Source: Candidatus Woesearchaeota archaeon
GTDB taxonomy: Archaea; Nanobdellota; Nanobdellia; Woesearchaeales; JACQNA01
DNA length: 11,506 bases
Direction of reading: 5' to 3'
Assembly (NCBI GenBank): GCA_016203335.1
Contig: JACQNA010000078.1
Location: 1-11,506 of the forward strand
The translations under genes and the position numbers were made by a program. Shown here piece after piece: positions 5,882 to 11,452 of this stretch. How positions within the stretch are numbered: position 1 is the first letter of the stretch; every line of letters begins with the position of its first letter. The notes under the pieces are model-generated. The model saw only the letters and a list, made by a program, of their open reading frames with translations, had not been told where the DNA came from and did no database searches.

Positions 5882-5956
5882 CTATGTCAACTCAGCATCT
5901 GATGCCGAGGAAACAGAATGAGCATGATGGACATGATGGATGATCATAATGGACAT
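5882..5956 (-). other. Possible upstream ORF in the helicase leader (24 codons, His-rich)
   Basis: Within the presumed helicase leader, an ATG at 5956 opens a 24-codon frame ending TAG at 5884-5882, 25 nt before the helicase ATG. It encodes MSIMIIHHVHHAHSVSSASD then AELT, with five His among residues 7-13. The His run comes from a degenerate CATCATG repeat. No ribosome-binding signal is visible. It may be a regulatory leader peptide or simply chance. Confidence 0.25.
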
Positions 5957-6005
5957 ATACCCTCTGTTTCTGTCGTTTCCAACAAGAAAAGGGGTTATTC
6001 TGTCC

Positions 6006-6014
6006 TATTTAAAG
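6006..6014 (-). promoter_or_regulatory. Candidate TATA box of the DEAD-box helicase
   Basis: On the minus strand this reads CTTTAAATA, the best TATA-like sequence upstream of the helicase. A start site about 26 nt downstream gives a leader of roughly 130 nt. A weaker GTATATG (5954-5960) would give about 75 nt. The surrounding CCTATTTAAAGG is nearly palindromic and could also act on the plus strand. Confidence 0.45.
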
Positions 6015-6030
6015 GTTGCGGTTTTTGTTG

Positions 6031-6044
6031 TTTCAATATTGAAA
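6031..6044. promoter_or_regulatory. Perfect 14-bp palindrome between divergent helicase and msrB promoters
   Basis: TTTCAATATTGAAA is a perfect palindrome centred at 6037.5. That is about 27 bp from the helicase TATA box and about 26 bp from the msrB TATA box, so nearly midway. The geometry suits an operator or activator site for a dimeric helix-turn-helix regulator acting on both genes. No regulator is identified. Confidence 0.45.
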
Positions 6045-6058
6045 TAAATTACCACAAA

Positions 6059-6076
6059 CTATTTAAGCAAGAGGCA
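6059..6076 (+). promoter_or_regulatory. TATA box plus AAGAGGCA element of msrB
   Basis: CTATTTAAG (6059-6067) is centred about 24 nt before the ATG at 6087. It is followed by AAGAGGCA (6069-6076), the same octamer that sits in this position at the genes starting at 1958 and 7490. Confidence 0.65.
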
Positions 6077-6086
6077 GGGAGCAAGG

Positions 6087-6506
6087 ATGATGCCCGTCGC
6101 GAGAAAGACAGAAGAGGAATGGAAAAAGAGCCTTGCTCCTGAACCCTTTCACATCCTTAGGGAAAAAGGGACCGAGCAGGCATTCACTGGCAAGCATCTG
6201 GACAACAAGAAAAAGGGCATGTATACCTGCGCAGGCTGCGGCAGCGCGCTCTTCTCTTCAGACAGCAAATTCAATTCCGGGACCGGCTGGCCCAGCTTTT
6301 ACCAGCCCGCAGCAGGAGACAGCGTCACCACCAAGCCGGACGCCAGCCAGCTCATGAAAAGGACAGAGGTGCTCTGCAGCAAGTGCGGCGGCCATCTGGG
6401 CCATGTGTTTGACGACGGTCCAGCTCCGACCGGAAAGCGGTACTGCATCAACTCGCTTGCGCTGGGTTTCAAGGAGAAGAAGGAAACAGTCAAAAAGAAA
6501 CCTTAA
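6087..6506 (+). CDS. msrB: Peptide-methionine (R)-S-oxide reductase MsrB
   Basis: MsrB reduces methionine-R-sulfoxide in oxidised proteins. The 139-residue product contains the whole SelR domain. Zinc ligands are CAGC (48-51) and CSKC (97-100). The core has FNSGTGWPSF (62-71), GGHLGHVFDDGPAPTGKRYC with H103 and H106, and catalytic C120 in RYCINSLAL. The resolving-cysteine position found in many MsrBs (SGCGW) is Thr66 here, and all other cysteines are zinc ligands. The enzyme therefore looks like a 1-Cys type that relies directly on an external reductant. Two ATG codons lie in tandem (6087, 6090), and the first fits the TATA spacing. The stop overlaps the stop of the convergent methyltransferase in a shared TTAA. 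Confidence 0.95.
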   Translation: MMPVARKTEEEWKKSLAPEPFHILREKGTEQAFTGKHLDNKKKGMYTCAGCGSALFSSDSKFNSGTGWPSFYQPAAGDSVTTKPDASQLMKRTEVLCSKCGGHLGHVFDDGPAPTGKRYCINSLALGFKEKKETVKKKP

Positions 6507-7429
6507 TCTTTGGTTATCTTCGCCACAAAAAATCCTTCAGTATGATTATCCTGCGGCCAGATGCGGAGGCATTTTTCGATATCCTGATGGTAAGCCTGCC
6601 CGTTGAATGTATGGGCTGCGGCGCTGCGCTTCAGGCCGGGCAGATGAATGTCCTGCAGCCGCGCATTCGGGTATTTTTGCAATAATGCATGAACAACGCC
6701 TTCATTCTCTTCTGGCTCCATGGTGCAGGTCGAGTAGACCAGTGTCCCTCCCTGTTTCAGGTTCTCAAAGGCAGCAACAATGAGCTGTTTCTGCACCAGC
6801 GCAAGATGCTTCACCATATGCGGGTTCCACATCAGCAATGTCTTGGGGCTCTTGCTGATGGTGCCGGTGCCGCTGCAGGGGGCATCAACCAGGATCTTGT
6901 CAAACTGCATGCCACATAGCCTTCTGCCATGCATGATGGTAACCACCGCATTGCTCACCCCGCACCGCTGCAGGTTGATTCCCAGCGGCTTGATCCGGAT
7001 GCCGGTGTAGTCATTTGCCACCAGCGCCCCGGTATTCTGCATGAGCGCTGCTATCTGGGTGGATTTGCTTCCTGGCGATGCGCACATATCCAAGACATGC
7101 TCTCCAGGCTGCGGATCCAGCACGATTGGCGGAATCAGGGAGGCTGCCTCCTGCACATAGATGTAGCCAAGCTGATGCTCTAAGGTATTGCCGATATCCC
7201 GCCTGCCCTCTGCATGCTCCACCCAGAACCCTTCCCTGCACCAGGGAATAGGGGTAAGCCTCCAGCTAGTCATCCGCTGCAGGATATCAGGAACCGTGGT
7301 TTTCAGCGTATTAATTCTCATGGACTTCCGCAGGAAGGTCAAGGAAGAGGAGATGAATGCATCCCAATCAGTCAGCTGGCGGTAGCGCTCGGCAAATGCT
7401 TCCTTAATCGGGAATCCGGTGATGTCCAT
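6503..7429 (-). CDS. SAM-dependent tRNA/rRNA cytosine-C5 methyltransferase (NSUN/RsmB family)
   Basis: The enzyme transfers a methyl group from SAM to C5 of cytosine in structured RNA. The 308-residue length and lack of an extra RNA-binding domain match archaeal Trm4-type enzymes. Motifs are SAM-binding VLDMCASPGSKSTQIA (112-127), motif IV DAPCSGTG (182-189) with C185, motif VI YSTCTMEPEENEG (232-244) with nucleophile C235, and a terminal RIWPQDNHTEGFFVAK (289-304) typical of the family. An N-terminal region with RKSMRINTLK (34-43) is the usual RNA-facing segment. The substrate (tRNA or rRNA, and position) cannot be read from sequence. The gene diverges from a winged-helix regulator across a 60-bp spacer with overlapping TATA boxes. 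Confidence 0.93.
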   Translation of the reverse strand: MDITGFPIKEAFAERYRQLTDWDAFISSSLTFLRKSMRINTLKTTVPDILQRMTSWRLTPIPWCREGFWVEHAEGRRDIGNTLEHQLGYIYVQEAASLIPPIVLDPQPGEHVLDMCASPGSKSTQIAALMQNTGALVANDYTGIRIKPLGINLQRCGVSNAVVTIMHGRRLCGMQFDKILVDAPCSGTGTISKSPKTLLMWNPHMVKHLALVQKQLIVAAFENLKQGGTLVYSTCTMEPEENEGVVHALLQKYPNARLQDIHLPGLKRSAAAHTFNGQAYHQDIEKCLRIWPQDNHTEGFFVAKITKD

Positions 7430-7450
7430 AAATGAACAAAATGGGGGGCG

Positions 7451-7459
7451 TATAAAAAG
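7451..7459 (-). promoter_or_regulatory. TATA box of the methyltransferase gene (divergent, overlapping)
   Basis: On the minus strand this reads CTTTTTATA. Its centre is 26 nt before the ATG at 7429. It shares the 14-bp palindrome TAAAAAGCTTTTTA (7453-7466) with the oppositely oriented TATA box of the winged-helix gene. Confidence 0.6.
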
Positions 7460-7478
7460 CTTTTTAAGGAAAGAGGCA
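7456..7478 (+). promoter_or_regulatory. TATA box plus AAGAGGCA element of the winged-helix gene
   Basis: AAAGCTTTTTAA, then GGA, then AAGAGGCA. The core TTTTTAAG (7461-7468) is centred 25.5 nt before the ATG at 7490. It is identical to the promoter at 1924-1946 except for the 3-nt gap (20 of 23 positions). Confidence 0.65.
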
Positions 7479-7489
7479 CTTCTGACAGC

Positions 7490-8461
7490 ATGGAATTAAA
7501 TCTGGAAGACGCTGTTGATCTGATGTTTAACAGCTTTAACCATGAGCTGAAGGCAGTGATCATTGGCTTTCTGGTGGATGAGCATCCGCAGACTGCGTAT
7601 ACTATGCTTGCCCGGGGCTGGGAGCTGACCAGAGATGCCATTACTTTTCGGGGAAAGTCCGCGATACAGCAGTATTTTAATGGTGAGCGGGGGGGTAATC
7701 TCTCCCCCTTCGTATATCAGACCAAGGGAAAAGGGCAGAAAACACCCGCTGCATTCTATGCGCTGAATGAGCTGGGCATAGAGTATGGAAAGCCAATTGC
7801 CCGGTTTTTATTGTACAACTCCATTAAATTCAATCTTCCCCTGCAGGCGTGGCTTGGCATCAGCCAGAAGAGCGGACCAGCAGCAATGGTGCACCTGCTC
7901 ACCTATATCAATGAAAATCCAGCAGCGCGGTTCTCGGACATTGTGGAGAATGCAGGGCTCAGCTGGCGTTCTGTTGGATTGAAGCTGGAAAAGCTCGCCG
8001 CAGCCGGCTTGATTACCGTACGTAGATTCAAAGAGGAGCAAATCATCCCCTATGTCCGCTGCGGGAATCAGCAGGATCCGGGAAATGCGCATAAGCATCC
8101 TGATGTAGCCCGGGCAATTCTCCAGGTGATACCAGAGTATGATCGTCCATTTTCATATCAGGACCTGCTTGCCAAGCAGGATTTTCCCTTCCGGCATATA
8201 GATACTATCCAAAGCACCCTGCGCTCCCTTGCCCGGAAGGGGTCTATTCGAGAGGTAACCCCTTGGCATGGCGGAGAGCGCATGACTGAAGCAAGAATCA
8301 CTGAACGCGGCCACGATATCATTACTGATGTTGTTGACCCGGTGATTGGATTTCTGGATCATCACCCAGCAGCAGTATCCCTTGTGCGGGAGAAAGAAAT
8401 TTATCTCGAGAATCTGCCTATAGCAATGCAGCTCTACCGCAGCCAGCTCAGAGGAGCATAA
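7490..8461 (+). CDS. Multi-winged-helix DNA-binding protein (putative transcription regulator)
   Basis: The 323-residue product appears to hold at least two, and probably three, winged-helix domains. Residues 12-110 include AFYALNELGIEYGKPIARFL, a wing-and-helix pattern seen in archaeal regulators. Residues 128-180 form a clear domain: AAMVHLLTYINENPAARFSD (helix 1 and turn), GLSWRSVGLKLEKLAAAGLI (recognition helix), then the wing TVRRFKEEQ. Residues 204-278 form another, with YQDLLAKQ, IDTIQSTLRSLARKGSIREV (helix and wing), and ARITERGHDIIT. A helical C-terminus follows. No ligand-binding or catalytic domain is visible. It has a leaderless-type promoter overlapping that of the divergent methyltransferase, so autoregulation is plausible. 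Its promoter shares an element with msrB and a surface-protein gene. Targets are unknown. Confidence 0.78.
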   Translation: MELNLEDAVDLMFNSFNHELKAVIIGFLVDEHPQTAYTMLARGWELTRDAITFRGKSAIQQYFNGERGGNLSPFVYQTKGKGQKTPAAFYALNELGIEYGKPIARFLLYNSIKFNLPLQAWLGISQKSGPAAMVHLLTYINENPAARFSDIVENAGLSWRSVGLKLEKLAAAGLITVRRFKEEQIIPYVRCGNQQDPGNAHKHPDVARAILQVIPEYDRPFSYQDLLAKQDFPFRHIDTIQSTLRSLARKGSIREVTPWHGGERMTEARITERGHDIITDVVDPVIGFLDHHPAAVSLVREKEIYLENLPIAMQLYRSQLRGA

Positions 8462-8476
8462 ATAATAAGAATGCTC

Positions 8477-8481
8477 TTTTT
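8477..8481 (+). terminator. Possible T-run terminator after the winged-helix gene
   Basis: A TTTTT run lies 16 nt after the stop codon, in the 23-bp convergent spacer 8462-8484. It is compatible with oligo-T termination in archaea but weak on its own. Confidence 0.3.
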
Positions 8482-8484
8482 GGT

Positions 8485-9204
8485 TTATGCCTGTTCTGCC
8501 GCAACGCCGAGGGCGATGTCCACGTATGAGCGCACCTCGCCCATGAGCCTCTCGCGCTGATACTGATCAAAATGATTGCGGTTCCGCTTAATGCTTCTTG
8601 CGAGCATATCGCGGATGGCAGAAGTATGCCCCCGGTATTCCTGGACCAGCCGATGCTGTTCCCGGGTATCATCAGTTGTTTCAAGCGCGGAACGATAACG
8701 GTATGCAAGCGTCAGGGCAGGCTCTACCAGCGCCCAATTGACAATCATAGTATGATGTCGGTTATCTAAAGTAATGAGCCCAGACCATTGTTTTCGCTCA
8801 GACATAATCTGAGGTGTAGTGGGAAGAGTGTCTAACAGGTGGAGAAGCGCATGCAGCTCCCCACCATAGTCAGATATCTCTGCATAGACATTGGTAACCT
8901 TGCTGCCCATGCGGTAAACCGCCTCTCCGAGATCAATGGCCTCCCGGGAGATAGATTCTGCACGAAGCCCGTTCATATCATCAAGAGGATGGCTAAGGAG
9001 AAGTTCATCCCCGAGGGGATTGCCATCGCCGCCATAATGTATAGTAAGGCCATGTCTGGTGAGGAATTGCGCAACCCCGCGGCGCGCTTTCTCGACATCA
9101 AGCGTTTCGTTGAGGGTATGGGCAACGGCAAGATTTTGTTTGAATTTCCGCATTCGTATGACCACATCATCAATGGTATTCACGCCATTATTCCGATATG
9201 CCAT
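8485..9204 (-). CDS. Hypothetical alpha-helical protein
   Basis: I do not recognise this 239-residue protein. It is soluble, charged and mostly helical. An N-terminal helix region (10-50, IDDVVIRMRKFKQNLAVAHT) leads to a loop with HYGGDGNPLGDELLL (56-70). A helical bundle follows, with ISDYGGELHALLHLLDTL (110-127), NWALVEPALTLAYRYRSALE (156-175) and a charged C-terminal half (KRNRNHFDQYQRERLMGEV). There is no signal peptide, TM segment, zinc motif or known catalytic motif. It has its own TATA box, which overlaps the Elp3 stop codon, at the leaderless distance. It converges on the winged-helix gene. The ORF is real on length, promoter and context, but no function is assigned. Confidence 0.72.
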   Translation of the reverse strand: MAYRNNGVNTIDDVVIRMRKFKQNLAVAHTLNETLDVEKARRGVAQFLTRHGLTIHYGGDGNPLGDELLLSHPLDDMNGLRAESISREAIDLGEAVYRMGSKVTNVYAEISDYGGELHALLHLLDTLPTTPQIMSERKQWSGLITLDNRHHTMIVNWALVEPALTLAYRYRSALETTDDTREQHRLVQEYRGHTSAIRDMLARSIKRNRNHFDQYQRERLMGEVRSYVDIALGVAAEQA

Positions 9205-9224
9205 GGGGGAAGAGGTATCCGGCT

Positions 9225-9235
9225 GATTTAAAAAG
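9225..9235 (-). promoter_or_regulatory. TATA box of the 8485-9204 gene, overlapping the Elp3 stop codon
   Basis: On the minus strand this reads CTTTTTAAATC. Its core is centred about 26 nt before the ATG at 9204. The Elp3 stop TAA (9230-9228) lies inside it. Confidence 0.65.
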
Positions 9236-10940
9236 ATTTCGCGAGTGGCTTAGTCATATACGGCCCCTCTAATGCATATCCGAACTTCTGGTAATACTCC
9301 CGCACCCCAACGCCGGAGATTACCACCATCTTATTTTTCCCATGCTCGCGTGCAATCTCTTCAGCAGCAGCAAGCAATCGTTTTCCATATCCCGCATGCT
9401 GCAGCATTCCCTTGTTTCCCAGCAGCTCCACATTGCCATACACATGCAGCTCCCGAATCAATGCAGCATCTGGAGTGATCTCTGGCCTCAGGAATTGTGA
9501 TGGAAAGCGCATCCTGCAGAATCCGATAAGTGCGTCATGCTGTGTATCCTCAGCAGCAATGAAGAACTCTTTCCCTCGTGATGCTCCATACTCTTGAACA
9601 GTAATGCGGACATTCTCCGGCTCAATCGAAGTTCCCGGATGGTTCTTCAGATACAGCCCAACTTCCCGGCAGCGGATGCACTGGCAGCGGATTCTCCTTT
9701 CTTCCATGATCTGCCGGACATACTGCCGGATGTTGGTCCGCTCAACCCCTGCCTCAGTCATGTATGTCGGAATGTCGCGCTGCACGCGCATGATTCTACA
9801 ATACTTGGGGACATGCCGCTTGAACTCCGCAATCAGTTCTGCCGCTTCCCCAGTCAAGAGCGGAGTGAATGCTCCCGCTTTCCACTGGTTATAGAGTGCT
9901 GTCCCCCGCAACACCATAGCAGGATAGATCTTCAGCATGTCCGGCCGGAAATCAGGATTGCTGAACAGCGAGCGCATCATCACAAGGTCGTCTTCCCTGC
10001 TCGCAAACAGCCCGGGCATATAATGCATGTTGATCTTGAACCCCAGGTCTTTGAGTATCCGCGTCGCCTCAATGGAATCCGCAACCGTATGCCCGCGGTT
10101 CACTCTTTTCAGCACCGCATCGTTCAGGCTCTGCACCCCGAGCTCAACTCTTGTTGCTCCTAAGGAAAGCAGAGCATTCCCCTGCTCCAGCTTTCCATAA
10201 TCCGGCTTGGTCTCAATGGTGATGCCGACGCACCTGACTTTTGCATGCTCATTCCGCTCGTGCTCATGTGCAAGTGTTGTCTGTTTCCGCAAAGCAAGGA
10301 TTTTCTCCTGGATGCGCATGGTCCGCTGAGAATCATGGATATTGCCAGGCAATGCAAAGAAATTGTTGAACTGCTGAGCATGGAGCTCGCTGCCGGAAAA
10401 GAACAGCTCGCCAAAATCGTTCATGGCCTGGAATGCGCCGGTGATAAACTCCTCTTGGTACTCGCGCGGATCAGCGGGAAATGTCCCTGCCATCACGATC
10501 AGCTCAACCTTTTGCGGAACCTTGTTGGTGGCGACATACTGCTCCAGCCGGTTGAATACCTGCAGATATGGGTCAAATCGGTTGCGAATAGCTCTTCTCG
10601 CTGCGGGCTCGGTGCCGGTATAGCTTTGCGGGACATCCCCAAACACCGACCCCGGGCCTCCCGGGCAATAGGTGCACCTCCCATGCGGACAGGGCAGCGG
10701 CTTGGTCATGATGGCGATAACATTCACCCCGGAGAGTATCCGTGTTGGCTTCGTGGAAAAGAGCTGCGTATGCTGCTCCCGCTGGCGGGCAGAGGCAGCA
10801 GCCAGCAGTGCTGCATTGGTCGGAACAGCGCGTGCATGCTGCTCCCGTACCACAGCCAGCTTGATCTTGTTGAGCTGCTGCTGGTCAGCTGTGTTCTGCT
10901 TGTCTAATTCCTCCAGAATGCGGGTAAAAACCTGCTCCAT
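9228..10940 (-). CDS. elp3: tRNA uridine(34) acetyltransferase Elp3 (radical SAM + GNAT)
   Basis: Archaeal Elp3 acts without the rest of Elongator and uses SAM and acetyl-CoA to place a carboxymethyl precursor on C5 of wobble uridine in tRNA. The 570-residue product has an N-terminal tRNA-contact region (1-70). Its radical-SAM cluster CPHGRCTYC has C84, C89 and C92 (CX4CX2C) and is followed by PGG. Further core motifs are ITIETKPDYG (239-249) and RVELGVQSLND (264-274). Zinc-site cysteines C419, C421 and C424 lie in RCQCIRC. The C-terminal acetyltransferase domain (about 445-568) has ELHVYG, the acetyl-CoA loop QHAGYGK (514-520) and YYQKFGYAL. The longer frame to 11099 overlaps the upstream gene. 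ATG 10940, 1 nt after that gene's stop, matches the family N-terminus. No TATA box lies 26 nt before it. Confidence 0.95.
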   Translation of the reverse strand: MEQVFTRILEELDKQNTADQQQLNKIKLAVVREQHARAVPTNAALLAAASARQREQHTQLFSTKPTRILSGVNVIAIMTKPLPCPHGRCTYCPGGPGSVFGDVPQSYTGTEPAARRAIRNRFDPYLQVFNRLEQYVATNKVPQKVELIVMAGTFPADPREYQEEFITGAFQAMNDFGELFFSGSELHAQQFNNFFALPGNIHDSQRTMRIQEKILALRKQTTLAHEHERNEHAKVRCVGITIETKPDYGKLEQGNALLSLGATRVELGVQSLNDAVLKRVNRGHTVADSIEATRILKDLGFKINMHYMPGLFASREDDLVMMRSLFSNPDFRPDMLKIYPAMVLRGTALYNQWKAGAFTPLLTGEAAELIAEFKRHVPKYCRIMRVQRDIPTYMTEAGVERTNIRQYVRQIMEERRIRCQCIRCREVGLYLKNHPGTSIEPENVRITVQEYGASRGKEFFIAAEDTQHDALIGFCRMRFPSQFLRPEITPDAALIRELHVYGNVELLGNKGMLQHAGYGKRLLAAAEEIAREHGKNKMVVISGVGVREYYQKFGYALEGPYMTKPLAKSF

Positions 10941-10941
10941 G

Positions 10942-11355
10942 TTAGGAAACGAGATTGCAATTCGTGCGCTTGCCGAGCCATGCAAACATGCAGGCATAAT
11001 CCCTGCTGGGGTTTGCTTTTGTGCAGTCGTTTGCGCTGTCAGGGAATCTCCCCGGCATGCCAGTACAGAACTCGACGCAGCCATTTGCATCTGCATCAAT
11101 GCTGCTCAGATATGCCGCTGCTGGAGTGCACTCTCCCGCCTTTGCAGAGAATCCCAGGAGGTCAATCTCATTGACAATGCCGTCGCCGTTCAGGTCAGCG
11201 CAGAATGATGGCTGATAGCAATCAGCGCCGGCAGGATCAGGGATGCGAATATTGTTTATAGTAAGCATGCCGTAGAGGGAAGGAGACTGTTGCGCAAAGA
11301 GGGAAATGCTCGCGATAACAAGCACAATGAGGAATATCATGAGCTTTGCGTTCAT
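10942..11355 (-). CDS. Secreted Cys-rich EF-hand/dockerin-like protein
   Basis: The 137-residue product begins with a signal peptide (MNAKLMIFLIVLVIASISLF, likely cut around residues 21-23). A canonical 12-residue calcium loop follows: DLNGDGIVNEID, with D54, N56, D58, N62 and D65, in the dockerin type I/EF-hand style. A second, degenerate loop occurs at 87-95 (DADANGCVE). Eight cysteines (46, 52, 76, 93, 97, 111, 122, 133) suggest extracellular disulfides. Dockerin-like repeats are frequent in archaeal surface proteins without any cellulosome, so cohesin binding is not implied. The stop lies 1 nt before the Elp3 start, which makes this secreted protein the first gene of an Elp3 operon. Its TATTTAAAT box is about 28 nt upstream. 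Confidence 0.8.
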   Translation of the reverse strand: MNAKLMIFLIVLVIASISLFAQQSPSLYGMLTINNIRIPDPAGADCYQPSFCADLNGDGIVNEIDLLGFSAKAGECTPAAAYLSSIDADANGCVEFCTGMPGRFPDSANDCTKANPSRDYACMFAWLGKRTNCNLVS

Positions 11356-11377
11356 AACAAGAAACAGGAGGAATGCG

Positions 11378-11388
11378 CTATTTAAATC
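11378..11388 (-). promoter_or_regulatory. TATA box of the EF-hand protein-elp3 operon
   Basis: On the minus strand this reads GATTTAAATAG. Its centre is about 28 nt before the ATG at 11355, implying a leader of 0-3 nt. The possible insertion-sequence end begins about 23 bp further upstream. Confidence 0.6.
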
Positions 11389-11418
11389 TTGCGCTCATGT
11401 AGGCTTTCTCTGTTATCC

Positions 11419-11452
11419 CGAAACTGCTTTACATCACGAAACTGCTTTACAT
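11419..11452. repeat. Tandem 16-bp direct repeat, 18-bp period
   Basis: CGAAACTGCTTTACAT occurs at 11419-11434 and again, perfectly, at 11437-11452, separated by CA. The second copy covers the transposase stop codon (11449-11447). Paired short repeats at a transposon end are typical of transposase-binding sites. Two copies are too few and too close to be a CRISPR array. Confidence 0.7.

Noticed and set aside
5918..6142. Plus-strand frame (74 codons, MSMMDMMDDHNGH...) between helicase and msrB
   Set aside because: It runs through both TATA boxes and into msrB in the wrong frame. The Met/Asp/His start is produced by the same ATGATGGAC tract that gives the opposite-strand His codons.
10245..10907. 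Long plus-strand open frame (220 codons) within elp3
   Set aside because: It is exactly antisense to well-conserved Elp3 motifs and its translation has no domain-like pattern. It is a shadow frame of a GC-balanced coding region.
10941..11099. 53-residue N-terminal extension of Elp3 starting at 11099
   Set aside because: It lies wholly inside the signal-peptide/EF-hand gene and does not look like an Elp3 N-terminus. ATG 10940 fits both the family start and the 1-nt gene spacing.
10942..11355. Dockerin-like protein as evidence of a cellulosome
   Set aside because: One good and one degenerate calcium loop only, no cohesin or glycoside hydrolase nearby. Such repeats are common in unrelated archaeal surface proteins.
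11419..11452. Two perfect 16-bp repeats considered as the start of a CRISPR array
   Set aside because: Only two units with a 2-bp gap, overlapping a transposase stop codon. This fits an insertion-sequence end, not 25-40 bp repeats with spacers.
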